Below are positions 59,261 through 64,000 of a DNA stretch of 64,000 bases, one piece after another. A program made the translations under genes and the position numbers. The notes beneath the pieces are model-generated. The model saw only the letters and a list, made by a program, of their open reading frames with translations. It was not told the origin of the DNA and ran no database searches. Positions within the stretch are counted from its first letter, which is position 1. The number at the start of each line of letters is the position of its first letter. Source of the DNA: Cylicocyclus nassatus (taxonomy: Eukaryota; Nematoda; Chromadorea; Rhabditida; Strongylidae). The stretch covers positions 26,329,521-26,393,520 of the forward strand of contig CATQJL010000001.1 of NCBI GenBank assembly GCA_958299035.1. Reading direction: 5' to 3'.

Positions 59261-60234
59261 GGAAGGAAGCACGTGCAACCATATATCTTCTCAACACATT
59301 TCCTTTAAATGTGCCAAATCTTGCACAAAATCTTCGCTTACATATTCCATTCTGTCAGCATTTTTATAGATAAATCTCTTTATTGGTTTGCTATGCATCC
59401 GGAAAAGAGATTATGAGCCCGAATTTCAGACTATAAGACACCAATACATTTTCTCTCTTTTCTCTCTCTTTTTCTTTTCTCGTGCAATTGATATATATAT
59501 ATATATCAATGAAATGGAAGAAAGGCATGTGAATTACCCTCAAAAGTAATTTCTAACAAAAGACGGCTACATAGACGTCAAAGCAATAAAATAGCGTTTC
59601 CTCTCCTTTTTGGAGTACATGCAGCATCGGACCAATATTTGAGCTTACTTGTGACATACTTATCAAACTAATAACTTAAACTAATAGTCAAACCACTCCC
59701 CTACGCTCGCTTTTCCTCAGCTTCGAGAAAGGGTTTATACATATACCCTGACATTACCGCAAAAAAAAGAAGAAGAGGAAAGGATTCGGGCTCATAATTT
59801 TTTATAAGCACAAGCAATTGAAGTTTGAAGCTCCAAATCCTTGTTTGGAACGGCTCCTAGGCAACGTAAGATTGCGTCAACAGAGAGTCACAGAAATTCA
59901 ACCATTGTTTGAGCTCCTTAAACCTCCAAATTATAGGGATCTGACGATTTGATCCAATGACATCTTATTTTTTGCACAAAAAATCTTCTTTGATTCGAAA
60001 CTCTAAGTTTGCTAAACGCTAGTTGTAACATCATAGAGGAATTCAAAAAATGTAGGGGAATGTTTTTTCAACGGAATGAGTGGTGTTTATCAAGGAAAAT
60101 CCAAATAATAATCATCCTACTGCGGCTAATGTCGAAGTGACTATTTTGAAGGACTTTAGTTGCAAGTATCATACTGGACACATCAAAAAACAATGATGAT
60201 GAATTAGTTTTTGAATTACAGTGATCAGTGCATA
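59261..60234. other. Intergenic, no gene recognised
   Basis: Contains a perfect AT palindrome, ATTGATATATATATATATATCAAT (59487-59510), and an inverted pair ATTATGAGCCCGAAT (59411) / ATTCGGGCTCATAAT (59786). Confidence 0.45.
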
Positions 60235-60682
60235 TCTTATATATAAAGCTGAATGTCTGTTTGTATGTCTGTATGTCTGTCTGTCTGTGTGTACGTATGT
60301 TCCGAATAGAAAATTCCATTTCTGAAGCGATCCGGACCGAACTTGGCACACATACACTTCGGGCCCCAGCGGGTGTCATAGGCTACTTTTCGTCATCGAT
60401 CGATATCGATTTTATCGATTTTTTGCAAAATTTGAGCTACGGGGCTGGGAGTTGGCACACGGGGGTGATCAGCATGCTCGATTACCCCCCTGTGCCAACT
60501 CCCAGCCCCGTAGCTCAAATTTTGCAAAATATCGATAAAATCGACATCGATCGATAACGAAAAGTGGACTGTGACACCCGCTGGGGCCCGAAGTGTATGT
60601 GTGCTAAGTTTGGTCCGGATCGGTTAAGAAATAAAATTTTCTATTCGGAACATACGGCGGAGCCGGGTAAGCCAGCTAGTTT
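60235..60682. repeat. Fold-back element, ACTAGCTGGCTTACCCGG family, copy 2
   Basis: Opposite orientation to the copy at 8174: it starts TTATATATAAAGCTGAATG with a TCTG/TATG microsatellite and ends GCCGGGTAAGCCAGCTAGT. The core GATCAGCATGCTCGAT and the ATCGAT-rich arms are shared. Confidence 0.75.
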
Positions 60683-60803
60683 CCCATAAAAGGTAGTCTA
60701 AAACCGCCATAAGAGATCAAAAAGATTTGTGTGCAAAGTTTTATTTCAGGTGCAGTTGCTGGCGTTTCCATGAAGCACCACCTTCAAACGGACAATGAGT
60801 GTT

Positions 60804-61318
60804 ATACACAAGGTGTCCCAAAAGTAGGTGTACACTGTTTGATCGTTGATGTCTCTTTCCCCAAGAAGTCTTTTGCCTAACATCACGTACCGTTATGTAG
60901 AGCAAGCTTCAACTTAGATTCACAGTATGGAGCGAATCTCAGTCACTTTTTATCACTATAGGATTACGGTATAAAGTCCAGCTTACAGCGTCATAGTGGA
61001 GTAATGTGTTTTAAAAAACATTGTAAAAATAGCTAATGCGGTTTACTTGGCATAACATATGAAGGAAGCATTAGTTTAGAAGTTTTCAGGTTGTTTGGTT
61101 TGCTTTATGAAGCGGGTAGGGCTCCTAATGACTCCAAACTCTTCTTGAAGTCTCCAACGTAATCTTATAATAATGAAGAGCGATGGGTGAATCGCTCTAT
61201 GCTGTAAATCTAAGTTGAAGACACCTGTACAAAATGATGCCCGGAAGTAGGCTAAAGTCTTCTTAGGAAAAGAGATACTAACACCAGACAGTGTATACAT
61301 AATTTTGGGACACCTGTA
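60804..61318. mobile_element. GGGTGTCCC-end element, copy 1 of a tandem pair
   Basis: Left end TACACAAGGTGTCCCAAAAG, right end TTTTGGGACACCTGTA. Internal blocks (GTAGAGC..GCTTCAACTTAGATT...GGATTACGGTA) match the 40.8 kb copy. The arms are less alike than in copy 2. Confidence 0.65.
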
Positions 61319-61320
61319 TA

Positions 61321-61999
61321 TACAGGGTGTCCCAAAACTATGTATGCACTGTTTGATCGTTAATTTCTTTCTTTCCAAGAAGTCTTTTGCATTGCTTCAG
61401 GTACCGATTTTTAGAGCTGGCTTCAACTTAGATTTGCAGTATAGGACGAATCACCTATCTCTCTCCATTACTGTAGGATTACGGTAGAAACATCAAAGAG
61501 GGTTTTGAGCCATAAAAGGCCATATTTTGTTTTAGAAACGAATTAAAACAGCCTGAAAACTTTTTACTAGGCGAATTAGAGTTGCTGACTCTAATTGTAA
61601 GGTTCCTAGCTTATTATGATGCTTCATTGGAGATTTATGCCGGGTAAGCCGTAGCGGCCATTTTTTCAATGTTCCTAAAAAGTGCAGTTACACCATTTAG
61701 AAAGCTTCGCAATTTTGTGAATAGTTGAGTATTGAACTCAGCATCCATAAAAACCCTATTACACAAGTTTTCACATTTTTTTGAACATTTTTGAAACGGC
61801 AGCTTTTTCCACATTGACACCATATGTTTCAAGTTTCTACCGTAATCCTACAGTAATGGAGAGAGGTAGGTGATTCGTTCTATACTGCACATCTAAGTTG
61901 AAGCCAGCTCTACAAAAACCTGAAGCAATGCAAAAGACTTCTTGGAAAGAAAGAAATTAACGATCAAACAGTGCATACATACTTTTGGGACACCCTGTA
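61321..61999. mobile_element. GGGTGTCCC-end element, copy 2 of a tandem pair
   Basis: TACAGGGTGTCCCAAAACTA at the left and ACTTTTGGGACACCCTGTA at the right, with mirrored arms (CCAAGAAGTCTTTTGCATTG with its complement near 61925). It abuts copy 1 with only a TA between them. Confidence 0.75.
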
Positions 62000-62643
62000 T
62001 AATATAAGAATAAACCAAAAATTGTTTTTGTCATGTTAATGCTGCCTAGGTTTTTAATTCGCAGTGTTGAAGCTTTTGAGGCTAGATTCGAAAACTCAGA
62101 AGACGCAAGCGAAAATGTGGCGCAAAAGCCCTAATGCAGTGTTTTGGGTGGTTCTGATTGCCCACGGGGGGGGGGGGAGGGAAATAGGAAGTATGGAGGG
62201 CCTTCAAATCATCCTTATAGATAAAGTAGAACATGAAAAGGTGCAAAAATATTTACCAGAATGTTTACGACAGGATTTATCCTAACTCAGAGAGTCTTGT
62301 TTTTTTATTACTACAGGTCGAAGTAATCCGCTATGCACTTGAAAAGTTTGAAGTGTAGAAGGACTTTCATTATTTTTGCTTTTCGCTTTCGCCCTTTACG
62401 ATTGAAAATGAGTCTGCGACGTAGAAATCTTATAGCAGTATATATGGGCTCATTAATTTCTTAGCAGCACTTTTTTAGAGTCAGAAAACTCAATGCCTCA
62501 ACAAGCTATAGACCATTCGAGAGCTAAGTTTATGGAGAATTGAAGTAAGAGATCGATTTTTTTCTGTCTCTTCTTAGCACTAAGATTTGAGGAATTTTGA
62601 CTAATATACTGATTCGCTTTAGCTAACAAAAAATAAATTTCTC
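62000..62643. other. Intergenic, no gene recognised
   Basis: Includes a poly-G run near 62166-62177. Nothing else recognised. Confidence 0.4.
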
Positions 62644-63103
62644 TTAAAGGCAGTGTCCGGGCAAAAACTCGATTTTGAGATTTTGTGCTTACCCAGGCCT
62701 ATTCGTCATGCTGAATCCGAAAATCCACACTGGAAAGCGCGAAAACGGCGAAAAAGTGCTCTAACGCAGGAGGGAAATCAAAAGTGGGCGGGGTCTTCCC
62801 GAGGGTGAATTCACGGTCCCAGCTCCCGGAGCGATCTTTTCGCTTCAGACTTCAGATCATGCATTCGCACTTGGTCCGTTGAGATGTCAGGGCGGTTAGT
62901 GGGTATGAAAAGATCGCTCCGAAAGCTGGGACCGTGAATTCACCTTGGGGAAGACCCCGCCACTTTTGATTTCACTCCTGCGTTAGAGCCCTTTTTCGCC
63001 GTTTTCGCGCTTTCCAATGTGGATATTCGGATTCAGCATAGGGAATAGGCCCGGGTAAGCACAAAATCTCAAAATCGACTTTTTGCCCGGACACTGCCTT
63101 TAA
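62644..63103. repeat. Nearly perfect fold-back element, AGGCAG-end family (460 bp)
   Basis: TTAAAGGCAGTGTCCGGGC at 62644 and GCCCGGACACTGCCTTTAA ending at 63103. The two halves are inverted copies with only scattered differences, separated by a short spacer near 62850-62900. TTAA at both ends suggests a TTAA target duplication, as in piggyBac-type elements, though the end motif is not a standard piggyBac end. Best-preserved copy of the family in the window. Confidence 0.85.
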
Positions 63104-63744
63104 TTTGATTAATTTGATTCTCTTTCATTTTATAAAAAAAATCTGACTAACGAATTACCATTTACTATTCGCGGGAGTCCTGCATATCACACTGAGCTGT
63201 TTTGCAGTCTTTAGCAACAATTTTTTGGTTTTTACGAGTATCGACAACTTGGATAGAGAATTACCATAGATATAGACTAAACTTACTAATTAAATTTTTT
63301 ACTTATTGATTGGTTTTTTTCTTGCTTCTCTTACAAGCAAAGGCGTCAAGCTGTTCTATCTCAAAATTGTGACAAGCCTTAGAAAACCTTCTTTGAGCAG
63401 TAAGGCTTGAAAATAAATATGTTCAAAACTATTGCGTGTTCTTTTTGCGCCGTACAGGTTGATAGGTGGCCCTTTATTAGTCAGTATCAATGGCCTTAAC
63501 GTTTCAACGCTTTCGTCTTCGTCAGAGGCCTAGAATGGCCTAGTTTCATCAATGAGTCCAGCCCACCAAATGTCTCCCCTAGTTCTACCAGTTTTCGGCC
63601 TTCACCCAATCTAGTTGCCACAAAAATTGCGAAAGCAAAGACATACCAGGGAACCACCGCTTCGTCATCAGATGTCCGTACCGGAAGGAGACGGTCGCGA
63701 TGGACGAATGAGTTATAATGTATTGCGTGGTAAATGATCTACAG
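63104..63744. other. Intergenic, one structured repeat-like block
   Basis: Positions 63492-63530 read, on the minus strand, CTGACGAAGACGAAAGCG within AGGCC-flanked sequence, a form seen at the ends of some retroelements. No gene recognised. Confidence 0.3.
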
Positions 63745-63835
63745 TCATAACTCACATAATGATATAAACGGGAGAAATTCAGCGGTTATTGATAGACATT
63801 CATTTTTATAGATCAAATGCTCTCTATCTTCAAAC

Positions 63836-63989
63836 CTGAGCATTTTGTGAAGCGTCAGTATATGTCGTATTATGCAACTCAGACACTCGCTCACTAGGGC
63901 CATCGCATCTGCCTTGCTAAGTCCAAACATATTTATCGTGCCAGCATACTCATCAACATTTCCGATAGCGATTGCAAAGTTTGGTCGTT
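63836..63989 (-). CDS. Exon of an unrecognised gene at the window edge (partial)
   Basis: On the minus strand TGTGCAG at 63990-63996 is followed by an open exon of about 51 codons ending at an AG|GTTTGA donor (63836/63835). The frame includes NFAIAIGNVDEYAGTINMFG and MALVSECLSCIIRHILTLHK, which read like conserved, soluble, helical protein rather than repeat DNA. Upstream exons lie outside the window; no matching downstream exon was identified. The protein family was not recognised. If the donor is not used, the frame runs on to a stop at 63745. Confidence 0.4.
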
Positions 63990-64000
63990 CTGCACATTAG

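Noticed and set aside
63492..63530. Hammerhead ribozyme core (CTGACGA...GAAA, minus strand)
   Set aside because: The bases between the two core strings cannot form stem II, so the ribozyme fold is not supported.

Overview
The window reads as nuclear DNA of a nematode, probably a clade V (strongylid or hookworm-type) worm. Grounds: small multi-exon genes with GT-AG introns and T-rich 'TTTCAG'-like acceptors; a class 3 lipase of the type expanded in nematodes; several secreted ShKT-domain proteins; a sequence close to nematode spliced leader SL1; and very dense palindromic DNA repeats with TA-flanked mariner-type ends. The species assignment is inference. No prokaryotic features were seen.

Protein genes, all assembled by hand from reading frame, splice sites and intron phase: (A) minus strand 7239-5292, secreted protein with a six-cysteine 'CCD' module and two ShKT domains; (E) plus strand 17629-18094, signal peptide and CCD module only; (B) minus strand 33107-28356, close relative of A; (C) plus strand 41982-44526, CCD module and three ShKT domains; a class 3 secreted lipase, plus strand 47373-53024, 290 aa, with its catalytic motifs; (D) plus strand 56156-59222, CCD module, Ser/Thr-rich linker and two ShKT domains. 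A, B, C, D and E form one paralogous family. Exon 1 encodes the signal peptide plus one Cys, exon 2 the remaining CCD cysteines, and exon 3 a short linker, followed by one exon per ShKT domain. Intron phases (1, 0, 1, 1...) are identical in every member. A possible cysteine-rich gene at 13.5-14.7 kb and an exon of an unrecognised gene at the right edge are weaker calls.

The rest is mostly repeats. At least a dozen are fold-back elements whose two halves are inverted copies. They include a family with TTAA/AGGCAGTGTCC ends, a family with TACAGGGTGTCCC ends, and a family with ACTAGCTGGCTTACCCGG ends carrying TCTG/CAGA microsatellites. There are also mariner-like non-autonomous elements, one nested inside another at 7.4-9.7 kb. 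A decayed non-LTR reverse transcriptase lies at 37.1-38.2 kb on the minus strand, with YADD changed to YAHD. A tRNA-derived SINE-like inverted pair lies near 40 kb.

The gene products would act outside the cell: the lipase on lipid esters, the ShKT/CCD proteins in an unknown role. The layout suggests a locus where secreted-protein genes duplicated amid mobile DNA. No operon-like tight spacing is seen. Where they could be checked, the family genes have a TATA-like box roughly 30-55 bp before the ATG and an AATAAA close after the stop.
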